The notes under the pieces are model-generated. The model saw only the letters and a list, made by a program, of their open reading frames with translations, did no database searches and was not told the origin of the DNA. Below, piece after piece: positions 24,546 to 33,080 of a stretch of 63,525 nt of DNA; the first letter of the stretch is position 1, and every line of letters begins with the position of its first letter. Source of the DNA: an uncultured Ruminococcus sp. (GTDB lineage Bacteria > Bacillota > Clostridia > Oscillospirales > Ruminococcaceae); assembly GCF_937915125.1 (NCBI RefSeq), contig NZ_CALDMP010000042.1, forward strand, positions 1 to 63,525, read 5' to 3'. The translations under genes and the position numbers were made by a program.

Positions 24546-25235
24546 ATGCGGTTATTTACCATTGGCGATCTGCATCTTTCCTTCGGCGTGCCGGAAAAGC
24601 CTATGGACATTTTTGGCGGTTGGAAGGATTATCAGACACTGTTGGAACAAAGCTGGCGGGATAAGATCACCGAAGAAGATACTGTAGTACTTGCCGGAGA
24701 CTTTTCCTGGGGCATGAATTTGCAGCAGGCGGAAGCGGATTTTGCTTTTGTGCAGAAACTGCCGGGAAAAAAGATCCTTTTGAAAGGCAATCATGATTAC
24801 TGGTGGACTTCCCTGAAGAAAATGGAGGACTTTTTCACATTCCTCGGCTTCGATACGCTGCACATCCTTCACAATAACCACTACGCCTTCGGGCAGTACG
24901 GCATTTGCGGTACCCGCGGCTGGGTGAGTATGCAAGGCGAGGCGGCAGATGCGAAGATCCTGGCACGCGAAGTGCAGCGGCTTCAGGTTTCCATTCAGTC
25001 AGCTGTCAATGCCGGGCTGGAACCAATCGTCTTTCTCCACTATCCACCCATCTATGGTTCGTCTATGAATTATGATATTTTAGAGGTGCTGCACCAGTAT
25101 CAGATCAAGCAGTGCTACTATGGCCATGTACATGGCAAGGGACATTATAATGCGTTCCAGGGACGCTATGAAGAGACGGAAATGCACTTAATTTCTAGTG
25201 ATTATCTACAATTTGTACCGGAATTGGTAATGTGA
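24546..25235 (+). CDS. Calcineurin-like metallophosphoesterase
   Basis: A 229-residue cytoplasmic enzyme. The five metal-binding blocks are visible: GDLHLS, GDFSWG, KGNHDYW, LHYPPIY and GHVHGKGHYN. This subgroup is widespread in Firmicutes with no assigned substrate. ATG at 24546 follows GAGGTGA; it starts 11 nt after thrC and is probably in the same transcript. Confidence 0.88.
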   Translation: MRLFTIGDLHLSFGVPEKPMDIFGGWKDYQTLLEQSWRDKITEEDTVVLAGDFSWGMNLQQAEADFAFVQKLPGKKILLKGNHDYWWTSLKKMEDFFTFLGFDTLHILHNNHYAFGQYGICGTRGWVSMQGEAADAKILAREVQRLQVSIQSAVNAGLEPIVFLHYPPIYGSSMNYDILEVLHQYQIKQCYYGHVHGKGHYNAFQGRYEETEMHLISSDYLQFVPELVM

Positions 25236-25267
25236 TTTGGTCAAAATAGAGAAGTGCAAAAATACTC

Positions 25268-25296
25268 TGGTCAAACCTGCACGAATATGCTATAAT
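25268..25296 (+). promoter_or_regulatory. Probable promoter of tig
   Basis: TATAAT (25291-25296) with TGGTCA (25268-25273) 17 nt upstream. The -35 box is weak. Confidence 0.55.
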
Positions 25297-25366
25297 AAAG
25301 CAGTGTGCATGAAATAAATTCCTGTGCACGCTGTACAGGAAATGCAATAATTGGAGGACATCAACT

Positions 25367-26701
25367 ATGAATTTGAAATCATCAGCAAAAACCGATGTAA
25401 ACATGACCGAACTGGTTGTGGAAATTGATGCAGAAAGCTTTGAAAACGCAGTAGAGGCTGCATATCAGCGTCAGAAGAAGAACATCTCTATGCCGGGCTT
25501 CCGCAAGGGCAAGGTGCCGCGAAAAATGTGCGAGAGAACCTATGGCGAAAACGTATTCTACGAGGATGCCATCAACGCTCTGCTGAACGTAGAACTTCCG
25601 GCTCTGATCGTAGATGCTGAGCTGGAAATTGTGGATACCCCCAAGGTAGAAGTGACTTCTATTAGCAAGGAAGAGGGCGTTTCCCTGAAGGTGATCTGCG
25701 TGACCAAGCCGGAGATCAATCTGGTTGACTATAAGGGCATCGAGGCACCGAAGGTTGTCAAGGAAGTAACTGACGAAGATGTGGATCAGCAGATCGAAGC
25801 AATGCGTCAGCGCAATGCACGTGTGGTTTCTGTCGATGATCGTGCTGCTGAAATGGGTGATGAAGTAAACTTCAACTTTGAGGGCTTCTTCGGTGATGAG
25901 GCTTTCGAAGGCGGTAAGGGCGAAAATTATCAGCTGAAGCTGGGTAGCGGTCAGTTCATCCCGGGCTTTGAGGAACAGGTTGCAGGTCACAACATCGGCG
26001 AAGATTTCGATGTGACTGTCACATTCCCGGAAAATTACCAGATGGAAGATTATGCCGGCAAGGAGGCTGTCTTCAAGTGCAGCATCAACAGCATTTCTCG
26101 TGAAGAACTGCCGGAACTGGATGACGAATTCGTCAAGGATACTTCTGAGTTTGACACAGTAGATGAGCTGAAGGCTGATGTCCGCAAGAAGCTGGAAGAG
26201 AGCGCAGAGAATGCAGCTGACAATGCATTTGAGAATGCTGTTATCATGAAGCTCATTGAAAAGGTTGAGGATCCGATTCCGCACTGCATGTTTGAGCATC
26301 GTGCAGACGCACTGATGAATCAGTTTGCAAATCAGCTGAAGGCACAGGGCGTTTCTCTGGATCTGTATCTCCAGTATACAGGCATGGATCAGGATTCCCT
26401 GAAGGCAACATATCTGGATCGTGCAGAGAACGAAGTGAAGCTGCGTCTCGCACTGGAAAAGATTGCTGCACTGGAAAAACTGGAAGTTTCCGATGAAGAT
26501 CTGGAGGCTGAGGTTGTAAGACTGGCTGAAGAAAACGGCTTGACACCGGAAGATGTCAAGAAGCGCATTTATGTAGAAGAACTGCGCGGCGACATGCTGG
26601 CTACCAAGGCAATGGATCTGGTCAAGGAAGCTGCTGTTCCGACAGACGCACCGGAAGAGACAGAAGAGGCTCCGGCAGAAGAGGCTGTTTCTGCAGAATA
26701 A
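25367..26701 (+). CDS. tig: Trigger factor
   Basis: A 444-residue ribosome-bound chaperone and prolyl isomerase. The ribosome-docking loop is GFRKGKVPRKM near residue 45. The FKBP-type isomerase domain (about 150-240) has EEQVAGHNIGEDFDVTVTFP. A long helical C-domain follows and ends in a Glu/Ala-rich tail. GGAGG precedes the ATG. The order tig-clpP-clpX is the classic one. Confidence 0.97.
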   Translation: MNLKSSAKTDVNMTELVVEIDAESFENAVEAAYQRQKKNISMPGFRKGKVPRKMCERTYGENVFYEDAINALLNVELPALIVDAELEIVDTPKVEVTSISKEEGVSLKVICVTKPEINLVDYKGIEAPKVVKEVTDEDVDQQIEAMRQRNARVVSVDDRAAEMGDEVNFNFEGFFGDEAFEGGKGENYQLKLGSGQFIPGFEEQVAGHNIGEDFDVTVTFPENYQMEDYAGKEAVFKCSINSISREELPELDDEFVKDTSEFDTVDELKADVRKKLEESAENAADNAFENAVIMKLIEKVEDPIPHCMFEHRADALMNQFANQLKAQGVSLDLYLQYTGMDQDSLKATYLDRAENEVKLRLALEKIAALEKLEVSDEDLEAEVVRLAEENGLTPEDVKKRIYVEELRGDMLATKAMDLVKEAAVPTDAPEETEEAPAEEAVSAE

Positions 26702-26744
26702 CGAATGAAGTAAATGATGCCGTTTGATACATGGCATTTGCAGT

Positions 26745-26768
26745 TGGGCGAACAGTAGTGTTCGCCCA
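26745..26768. terminator. Perfect palindrome between tig and clpP
   Basis: TGGGCGAACA (26745-26754), four bases, TGTTCGCCCA (26759-26768). A 10-bp perfect stem without a T-run, 43 nt after tig. It may be a weak terminator, RNA-processing hairpin, or a protein site. Confidence 0.45.
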
Positions 26769-26870
26769 CTGTGATATCTGCACTATTTTCGAATTATGAC
26801 GAAAAACAGAAATGCTCTGAAGTGCAAATCCAGAGCTGCGGCAAAGCCGCAAGGAGAAAGGATGATAAAC

Positions 26871-27461
<591 letters not shown>

Positions 27462-27473
27462 GGGGAACCGAGC

Positions 27474-28772
27474 ATGGATGAGAAAAAAGAAAAACGATGC
27501 AATTTCTGCGGTAAACCGGAGCACATGGTCGAGGGCATGATTTCTGCGGCAGATGTCAATATATGCAGTGAATGCGTGACATATTGCTATGAGATGCTGT
27601 ACGGTCCGGTGAATCCGGCATCAGCCGCAAAGGCAAAGAAAAAATCCGCAAAGCAGCCGGCACAGATCCGTCTCCTGAAGCCGGCTGAGATCAAAAAGAC
27701 ATTGGACGAATATGTGGTGGGTCAGGATCTGGCGAAAATTACCCTCTCCGTTTCCGTTTACAACCACTACAAGCGTATCCTGAACCAGTCCAAGGATGAG
27801 GAATCCCGTGATGTGGAACTGCAAAAGAGTAATGTTCTGCTGTTGGGTCCCACCGGTGTGGGAAAAACGTATCTGGCGCAGACGCTGGCGAAAATTCTGG
27901 ATGTGCCCTTTGCTATTGCCGATGCAACAACCATCACCGAAGCCGGTTATGTAGGTGATGACGTGGAAAACGTACTCCAGCGTCTGTTACAGGCGGCAGA
28001 TTTTGACGTAGAAGCGGCAGAACGAGGCATTATCTACATCGATGAGATCGACAAAATCTCCCGAAAGTCGGAGAATGTTTCCCTGACAAGAGATGTCAGC
28101 GGCGAAGGCGTGCAGCAGGCATTGCTGAAGATCATCGAGGGGACTGTATCCAACGTGCCGCCTCAGGGAGGCAGAAAGCATCCCAATCAGGAGTTTATTC
28201 ACGTGGATACCCGGAATATCTTGTTTATTTGCGGCGGTGCTTTTGACGGACTGGAAAAGCTGATACAGAAGCGTATGGCGCCTGCATCTCTGGGCTTCGA
28301 TGCACCTATCGCTCAGCAGAAAAAGGATCTGGTGAATATTTTCCGCCAGGTAACGCCGCAGGATCTGGTGAAGTTCGGTCTGGTGCCGGAACTGGTAGGC
28401 AGACTGCCGGTTATCACGACGCTGGATGATCTGGACGAAGAGGCACTCATCCGTATTCTGACAGAGCCGAAAAATGCACTGGTGAAACAGTATCAGAAGC
28501 TATTTGACTTCGATGATATCCAGCTGAAACTGACGGACGATGCGCTGACAGCTGTGGCAAAGGAAGCCATTTCCAGAAAAACCGGTGCTCGTGGTCTGCG
28601 TTCCATTATGGAGGGCACGCTTATGGACACCATGTATACCACGCCGTCTGTGGAGCATGTCAAGACAATCGTGGTGGATGCAGACTGTGTCAATGGTACT
28701 GCACGCCCCAAATTCTACGACGCAGATGGTAAAGAGATCGACAATGTACCGCCGGCCGAGGTGAGTGCCTGA
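27474..28772 (+). CDS. clpX: ATP-dependent Clp protease ATPase subunit ClpX
   Basis: A 432-residue AAA+ unfoldase. The N-terminal zinc domain has CNFCGK and CSECVTYC. Walker A is LGPTGVGKTYLAQ, Walker B IIYIDEIDKIS, and the sensor regions follow; the ClpP-binding loop lies around GF/IGF position in the ATPase domain. Length is normal. It hands substrates to ClpP. The stop overlaps a 53-aa ORF (ATGA). Confidence 0.97.
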   Translation: MDEKKEKRCNFCGKPEHMVEGMISAADVNICSECVTYCYEMLYGPVNPASAAKAKKKSAKQPAQIRLLKPAEIKKTLDEYVVGQDLAKITLSVSVYNHYKRILNQSKDEESRDVELQKSNVLLLGPTGVGKTYLAQTLAKILDVPFAIADATTITEAGYVGDDVENVLQRLLQAADFDVEAAERGIIYIDEIDKISRKSENVSLTRDVSGEGVQQALLKIIEGTVSNVPPQGGRKHPNQEFIHVDTRNILFICGGAFDGLEKLIQKRMAPASLGFDAPIAQQKKDLVNIFRQVTPQDLVKFGLVPELVGRLPVITTLDDLDEEALIRILTEPKNALVKQYQKLFDFDDIQLKLTDDALTAVAKEAISRKTGARGLRSIMEGTLMDTMYTTPSVEHVKTIVVDADCVNGTARPKFYDADGKEIDNVPPAEVSA

Positions 28773-28933
28773 TGGCTGAGCAGAGTATGATGGATGTCAA
28801 AAATGTCCGTTTCATGCTGGATTCTCTGAAAATTCTTTTGGAATGCGGCGAGACGGAACATGCCATTCAGTTGATCGATGCTTTCATAGAAGAACTGCAA
28901 TCGGAACATACTGAACCGGATGCAGCAGAATAA
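28772..28933 (+). CDS. Small acidic helical protein, translationally coupled to clpX
   Basis: A 53-residue ORF whose ATG overlaps the clpX stop as ATGA. The sequence is largely predicted helix with hydrophobic heptads (NVRFMLDSLKILLECGE, then AIQLIDAFIEELQSE) and an acidic tail. I do not recognise a family. Overlap with the preceding stop and the terminator just after it support real translation. It could be a Clp adaptor or a small subunit; this is a guess. Confidence 0.6.
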   Translation: MAEQSMMDVKNVRFMLDSLKILLECGETEHAIQLIDAFIEELQSEHTEPDAAE

Positions 28934-28941
28934 ATGCGAAA

Positions 28942-28978
28942 AAACCTGTCTTAGTGGAACCTCCACAAGACAGGTTTT
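28942..28978. terminator. Bidirectional intrinsic terminator
   Basis: AAACCTGTCTT-GTGG faces CCACAAGACAGGTTT, with A residues before and T residues after. It serves clpX (plus) and the thi operon (minus). Confidence 0.88.
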
Positions 28979-28981
28979 GTG

Positions 28982-29650
28982 CTACTCTTTTGTTTTCGCA
29001 ATTAATAGTTTTTCCACTGGCTTTCGCAGCAGTCCATTGAAAAATTTCACAACAAATCCGGTACACAGTGCCGCAATGACTGTTCCTTCCCGTGTGCCCA
29101 CAAGGGTATGGAAAAACAGGAAGGAAAGTATCACTGCCAGAACCACGCAGCTGATGTCAAAGGCAATCTTAACATTGCCGAATTCCTTGTGAATGGTGTC
29201 CGAGATTGCCTTCACAAAGGCTTCGCCGGAGTTCATGATCACGTCTGCAATGACAGCAAGGGAAATCCCGAAGCCAAGCACAATTGTTCCTGCGAGAACA
29301 AGTCCAAGACGCAGCAGATAATGATTCGGTTCAAAAAGGGACAGCATCCATGTTCCAAAATCCGTGAACCAGCCGAACAGAAATGACAGTGGCACTTGCA
29401 GCAGCTGGATCCACTGGTATTTTTTCCGCAGCAGCAGGATCTGTCCAAGAATTAGCACACAGTTCCAGATGATGAGCCAGCTGCCCAGCGACAGCTGTGA
29501 GAACTGAAAGCTCATGACATTTGCGACTGAGGAGATGGGGGATACCCCAAGTTCTCCTTTTTTTGTGATTGCCACACCCAATGCACTGAAAAGTAGGCTG
29601 ACAATAAATAAGATGTAGCGTTTTGTCAGTTCGAATTTATGTTTGTTCAT
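28982..29650 (-). CDS. YczE/YitT-like membrane protein
   Basis: A 222-residue polytopic protein with about five membrane segments. YILFIVSLLFSALGVAIT and GELGVSPISSVANVMS at the start are typical of the YczE/YyaS/YitT group, as is FGISLAVIADVIMNSGEAFV in the middle. These are poorly characterised, possibly transporters. It is the last gene of the thi operon, 22 nt after the cupin gene. Its place suggests uptake of a thiamine precursor, but this is inference. Confidence 0.75.
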   Translation of the reverse strand: MNKHKFELTKRYILFIVSLLFSALGVAITKKGELGVSPISSVANVMSFQFSQLSLGSWLIIWNCVLILGQILLLRKKYQWIQLLQVPLSFLFGWFTDFGTWMLSLFEPNHYLLRLGLVLAGTIVLGFGISLAVIADVIMNSGEAFVKAISDTIHKEFGNVKIAFDISCVVLAVILSFLFFHTLVGTREGTVIAALCTGFVVKFFNGLLRKPVEKLLIAKTKE

Positions 29651-29672
29651 GTCGGAAACCTCTGACCATTGG

Positions 29673-29984
29673 TTAATTTGTTACGGAAATACCGATCATA
29701 ACGGTTTTTCTGTTAGCGTTGTTCCAGACTGCGTGCGGAATTTTTCCCTGCACCAAAAATGCTTCATCTTTTTTAATGATCACTGTTTCCTCGCCCAGAA
29801 GAATTTTCGCTTCACCTTCTGTGACGATAAACAGATGATCATGCTCATGCGTATGGGGTTCCGTGGGACCACCGCCTTCCAGATCCATATAGGCAATTGC
29901 CCCATCCATGATATGACCCATAACCCCGAACAGCTTTTTTGCCTGAAAGTTCACGTGCTTCGGTGGTGTTGTCCATTCATGCAT
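29673..29984 (-). CDS. Cupin-domain protein
   Basis: A 103-residue single-domain cupin. The metal-binding motif is HTHEHDHLFIVTEGEAKI, with the second motif near PHAVWN. The start at 29984 (MHEWTTPP) is chosen because AAGAGG is 8 nt upstream; the ORF runs back into the upstream gene without a ribosome site. Function is unknown; it sits between the TenI-like gene and the YczE-like gene. Confidence 0.75.
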   Translation of the reverse strand: MHEWTTPPKHVNFQAKKLFGVMGHIMDGAIAYMDLEGGGPTEPHTHEHDHLFIVTEGEAKILLGEETVIIKKDEAFLVQGKIPHAVWNNANRKTVMIGISVTN

Positions 29985-30001
29985 CTTATAATCCTCTTCT
30001 T

Positions 30002-30592
30002 TCATGAATTTTGTTTCCAAATAGAAATGGTATTTTCCGGACTTTCGCACTGCATCCACTCCGACATCACGCAGCATCCAGCAGCGCCTGCCTGACATAC
30101 TGCGCCCTGCTTGTCTGCCGTAATTCCGCCGATGGCATAGACTGGAATGGTCACACTCTGGCAGATATCTCGGAGAAATGTCAGCCCTCTGGGCGGCAGG
30201 TCAGGTTTGCAGGCGGTGGGGAAGATATGCCCGGCAATGAGCCAGTCTGCCCCATGTGCTTGGGCTTGTACCGCTTCTTCCCGGCTGTGCACCGATGCAC
30301 CAACTGCCAGCAGCTGTTCCCGGATAGTACAGGGCAGTTCCAACAGCGTTCGCACTGGCAATTGCACAGGCAGATGTAGCTGTATCGCCGTGTGCACAAA
30401 GGTGTTCAGGAGAAGTGTTGTCCCATATTTTTCACAGATTTTCAGGCAGCAGATCGCCATATCAGCATATTCTGGCTCGGACAAATCCTTTTCCCGGAGC
30501 AGAACAGCATCTGCGCCGGCAGCTGCGATTTGGTCAAGCCGCTGGAAAAAATCATCCCGACAGAGACGTCGGTTTGTCACACAGATCAGCAT
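30002..30592 (-). CDS. tenI: ThiE/TenI family protein, probably thiazole tautomerase (TenI-like)
   Basis: A 196-residue TIM-barrel protein. ThiE couples HMP-PP and thiazole phosphate; TenI only aromatises thiazole carboxylate phosphate. Here the diagnostic loop is AGHIFPTACK, with a His at residue 122, as in TenI (GHVFETDCK), not the GPIFPT-TK of ThiE. The N-terminal pyrophosphate-binding features of ThiE are also weak. It overlaps the thiH stop. If it is TenI, thiamine-phosphate synthase must be elsewhere. A ThiE assignment cannot be excluded by eye. Confidence 0.7.
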   Translation of the reverse strand: MLICVTNRRLCRDDFFQRLDQIAAAGADAVLLREKDLSEPEYADMAICCLKICEKYGTTLLLNTFVHTAIQLHLPVQLPVRTLLELPCTIREQLLAVGASVHSREEAVQAQAHGADWLIAGHIFPTACKPDLPPRGLTFLRDICQSVTIPVYAIGGITADKQGAVCQAGAAGCCVMSEWMQCESPENTISIWKQNS

Positions 30593-31755
30593 AGTGTATT
30601 TGTGTTGATGTAGTCGGTGTAGACCGGCTGCATTCCCTGGGCAAGAATGGCGTCGTGAATCTCTGCCAGCGTGCGTGGGTCTGAAATCTCAAACTGGGCG
30701 TCACCCTTTTGTTCTCCCTGGTCATTATGACCGCCGATTCCCACATTGACGCCGGCGGAAATCTTCGTGGCAGCAAGTGGCAGCACATGGTCACGAAATC
30801 CGGCACGCTCCCGGGTGGAAATGGTAAAGCTGGCAAAGGGCAGGAAAATCCGGCACGCCAACATCATTTGCAGTAACTGGGTCTCGTGTACATCATGGGG
30901 ATTGGTCTCCTCATGGTTCTTGTAGGGACGGAGCCGTGGGAATGACAGTGCAATTTCAGCATGGGGATATTTTTTTTGCAGCATTGCTGCATGGACACCA
31001 GCAGCAAACATATCTCTTCGAAAATCTGCAAGCCCCAGCAGAACGCCAAAGCCTACACCACGCATACCGCCCATCAGTGCACGCTCCTGTGCAGAGACAC
31101 GGTACGGAAAACAGCGTTTTGCACCGGCAAGGTGCATTTCCCCATAGCGTTCCAGATCATATGTCTCCTGGAACACTGTTACAAAATCGGCACCAGCCTG
31201 ACGGAGCATGTCGTATTCATCCGCATTCATGGGATAGACTTCCAGCCCAATGGTGGAAAAGTATTTTTTGGCAATTCTGACGGCTTCTGCAATATACTCC
31301 GGACCAGAAACGCTGCGGCTTTCTCCAGTCAGAAGCAATACTTCACGCATACCGGTTTTGGCAATTGCCTGCATTTCAGCTTCAATTTCTTCCGCATTCA
31401 GCTTGCAGCGCGCAATGGGATTTTTGCAGTTGAAGCCGCAGTAAACGCACTGGTTTTCACAGTAGTTGGAAATATACAGGGGTGTGAACAGGAGTACATT
31501 GTTGCCGAAGTGCTTTTCCCGTTCCGACTTGGCACGCTGTGCCATTTGTTCCAGAAGGGGCTCTGCCGCAGGGGAGAGCAGTGCCGCAAAATCCTCGAAG
31601 GAAAGGGCATCCTTGCGGAGTGCAGTCTGGACATCCTTGGCGGTATAGGATTCCGGCTGGTATTGCTCTCGAGCCTGGATGACCCGATCAAAAATATCTG
31701 ATTCAATCTGCTGCATACCCGGCTGAAATTCCATGGGGTCATAGATTTTTCGCAT
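30586..31755 (-). CDS. thiH: 2-iminoacetate synthase (ThiH)
   Basis: A 389-residue radical SAM enzyme that cleaves tyrosine to dehydroglycine for the thiazole ring. The cluster motif CxxxCxYC is in NYCENQCVYCGFNC near residue 103. The C-terminal part has the BATS-like region (RERAGFRDHVLPLAATKISAG). It requires anaerobic life or protection, in line with the proposed organism. Its stop overlaps the next gene. Partner of ThiG. Confidence 0.95.
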   Translation of the reverse strand: MRKIYDPMEFQPGMQQIESDIFDRVIQAREQYQPESYTAKDVQTALRKDALSFEDFAALLSPAAEPLLEQMAQRAKSEREKHFGNNVLLFTPLYISNYCENQCVYCGFNCKNPIARCKLNAEEIEAEMQAIAKTGMREVLLLTGESRSVSGPEYIAEAVRIAKKYFSTIGLEVYPMNADEYDMLRQAGADFVTVFQETYDLERYGEMHLAGAKRCFPYRVSAQERALMGGMRGVGFGVLLGLADFRRDMFAAGVHAAMLQKKYPHAEIALSFPRLRPYKNHEETNPHDVHETQLLQMMLACRIFLPFASFTISTRERAGFRDHVLPLAATKISAGVNVGIGGHNDQGEQKGDAQFEISDPRTLAEIHDAILAQGMQPVYTDYINTNTLC

Positions 31756-31771
31756 GTAAACAGCTCCTTTC

Positions 31772-32551
31772 TCAGTCCTGCAAAAAACCGGTCAGGGGGC
31801 TGGATGCCTCAGCGCCGGAATCCAGCACACGTCCCAGCTTTGCCAGATAGGCTGCTCGTCCGGCTTCAATGGCAAGCTTGAAAGCGTGTGCCATCATAGG
31901 ACAGTTGTCTGCCGTTGCCACAGCAGTATTTGCCATTACCGCAGCAGCACCCATTTCCATGGCTTCACATGCCTGAGAGGGCGCACCGATGCCAGCATCT
32001 ACAATAATGGGCAGGTCGATTTCGTCAATGAGAATCTGGATGAAATCCTTGGTGCGCAGACCCTTGTTGCTGCCGATGGGCGCACCAAGTGGCATAATGG
32101 CAGCTGCACCTGCGTCAGCAAGGCGACGTGCAGCGATCAAGTCCGGGTACATATAAGGTAGCACATGGAAGCCCTCCTTTGCAAGAATTTCCGTGGCACG
32201 GATGGTCTCCGCATTGTCCGGCAGGAGGTATTTTGCATCGGGAATGACTTCGATCTTGACAAAGTCACCGCAGCCCAGTTCTCGGGACAGCCGTGCGATA
32301 CGGACAGCCTCTTCAGCATTTCTGGCGCCGGAAGTATTGGGCAGCAGCGTCAGATGCTCCGGGAGAAAGTCCAGAATATTCTCCGGGCTGTCGGCATTGG
32401 CACGCCGCAGGGCAATGGTGGCAATTTCGCTGCCGCCGTACTCCATAACATCCCGGATGAGCTGGAGAGAAAACTTCCCGGAGCCGAGAATAAACCGGGA
32501 ATGAAATTCTTTTCCGCCGAGAATCAGCGGATCATTTTGTATTGTTTGCAT
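31772..32551 (-). CDS. thiG: Thiazole synthase (ThiG)
   Basis: A 259-residue TIM-barrel enzyme that assembles the thiazole ring from DXP, dehydroglycine and ThiS thiocarboxylate. The Schiff-base Lys is in DFVKIEVIPD; LGAPIGSNKGL and VDAGIGAPSQ bind phosphate. ATG 32551 follows AAAGGTGA; a GTG at 32560 is possible. A 113-nt gap separates it from thiS, and thiF is not there. Confidence 0.95.
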   Translation of the reverse strand: MQTIQNDPLILGGKEFHSRFILGSGKFSLQLIRDVMEYGGSEIATIALRRANADSPENILDFLPEHLTLLPNTSGARNAEEAVRIARLSRELGCGDFVKIEVIPDAKYLLPDNAETIRATEILAKEGFHVLPYMYPDLIAARRLADAGAAAIMPLGAPIGSNKGLRTKDFIQILIDEIDLPIIVDAGIGAPSQACEAMEMGAAAVMANTAVATADNCPMMAHAFKLAIEAGRAAYLAKLGRVLDSGAEASSPLTGFLQD

Positions 32552-32664
32552 AAGAATCACCTTTCGTTATATCATTTGTCGCAGTATAATCGAAATCCGG
32601 CTTGCCAAACATAAAGTGCAGCAAAACCTGATTTGCAAGAAGCGGTACACATTTTTTCTGGCTC

Positions 32665-32862
32665 TTAGCCCCCTCCCATAAATGCGACCACCTCAATGAC
32701 ATCGCTGTCGCTGAGCTGTACTGTTCCATAATCTGCTTTGGGAACGATTTCACCGTTTCGCTCCACTGCGATCCGCTGTATCTGATATCCCTGTTCCTGT
32801 AAAAATTCCAGCAGCGTCCGGGGTTTATCCAGGGAGAGTTCTTTTCCGTTCACGTGCATCAT
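32665..32862 (-). CDS. thiS: Sulfur carrier protein ThiS
   Basis: A 65-residue ubiquitin-like protein ending in GGG (the C-terminal Gly is thiocarboxylated). VNGKELSLDKPRTLLEFLQ and VAFMGGG are characteristic. GGAGG lies 4 or 7 nt before two adjacent ATG codons. It is the first gene of the operon. No thiF adenylyltransferase is nearby, so another E1-like enzyme must activate it. Confidence 0.92.
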   Translation of the reverse strand: MMHVNGKELSLDKPRTLLEFLQEQGYQIQRIAVERNGEIVPKADYGTVQLSDSDVIEVVAFMGGG

Positions 32863-32898
32863 ACATCCTCCTTTGAAGTGTTAATAAACGGCGAGAAA

Positions 32899-32920
32899 TG
32901 TCGTCAAATTGTCGTCAAAT
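32899..32920. repeat. Tandem direct repeat in the thiS leader
   Basis: GTCGTCAAATT occurs twice head to tail. It lies about 40 nt before thiS in the transcript. Purpose unknown. Confidence 0.55.
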
Positions 32921-32967
32921 TCCATCGCCGGATCCAAAAAAACGACGCATTTTCAGCATATAGACAG

Positions 32968-33003
32968 AAAATGGGCTGCACCCGTGGTGGTGCACCCCAT
33001 TTT
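32968..33003 (-). promoter_or_regulatory. Hairpin in the thiS leader, possible attenuator
   Basis: AAAATGGG-x-TGCACC faces GGTGCA-x-CCCATTTT with one mismatch pair and a six-base loop. It lies between the thiS promoter and gene. A TTTTCT tract follows on the minus strand, so it could terminate. TPP riboswitch landmarks (CUGAGA, ACCUGAU) are not seen. Confidence 0.55.
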
Positions 33004-33027
33004 CTTACGCTTTTTCAGTTCATTATT

Positions 33028-33056
33028 ATTATACCACAGTTAAGTGCGGTTGTCAA
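33028..33056 (-). promoter_or_regulatory. Sigma-A promoter of the thi operon
   Basis: Minus-strand TTGACA (33056-33051) and TATAAT (33033-33028), 17-nt spacer, consensus in both boxes. It lies just beyond the end of the PHP phosphatase gene. Confidence 0.88.
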
Positions 33057-33080
33057 GAAAAAAATTTGTTTCTGGAGGGA

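Noticed and set aside
26745..26768. LexA/SOS box
   Set aside because: GAAC and GTTC are six bases apart; the Firmicute SOS box needs four.
32532..32753. Minus-strand ORF in the thiS-thiG gap
   Set aside because: It overlaps the end of thiS in another frame, has no ribosome site and looks random.
32863..33056. TPP riboswitch before thiS
   Set aside because: The conserved CUGAGA and ACCUGAU segments are not found on the minus strand.
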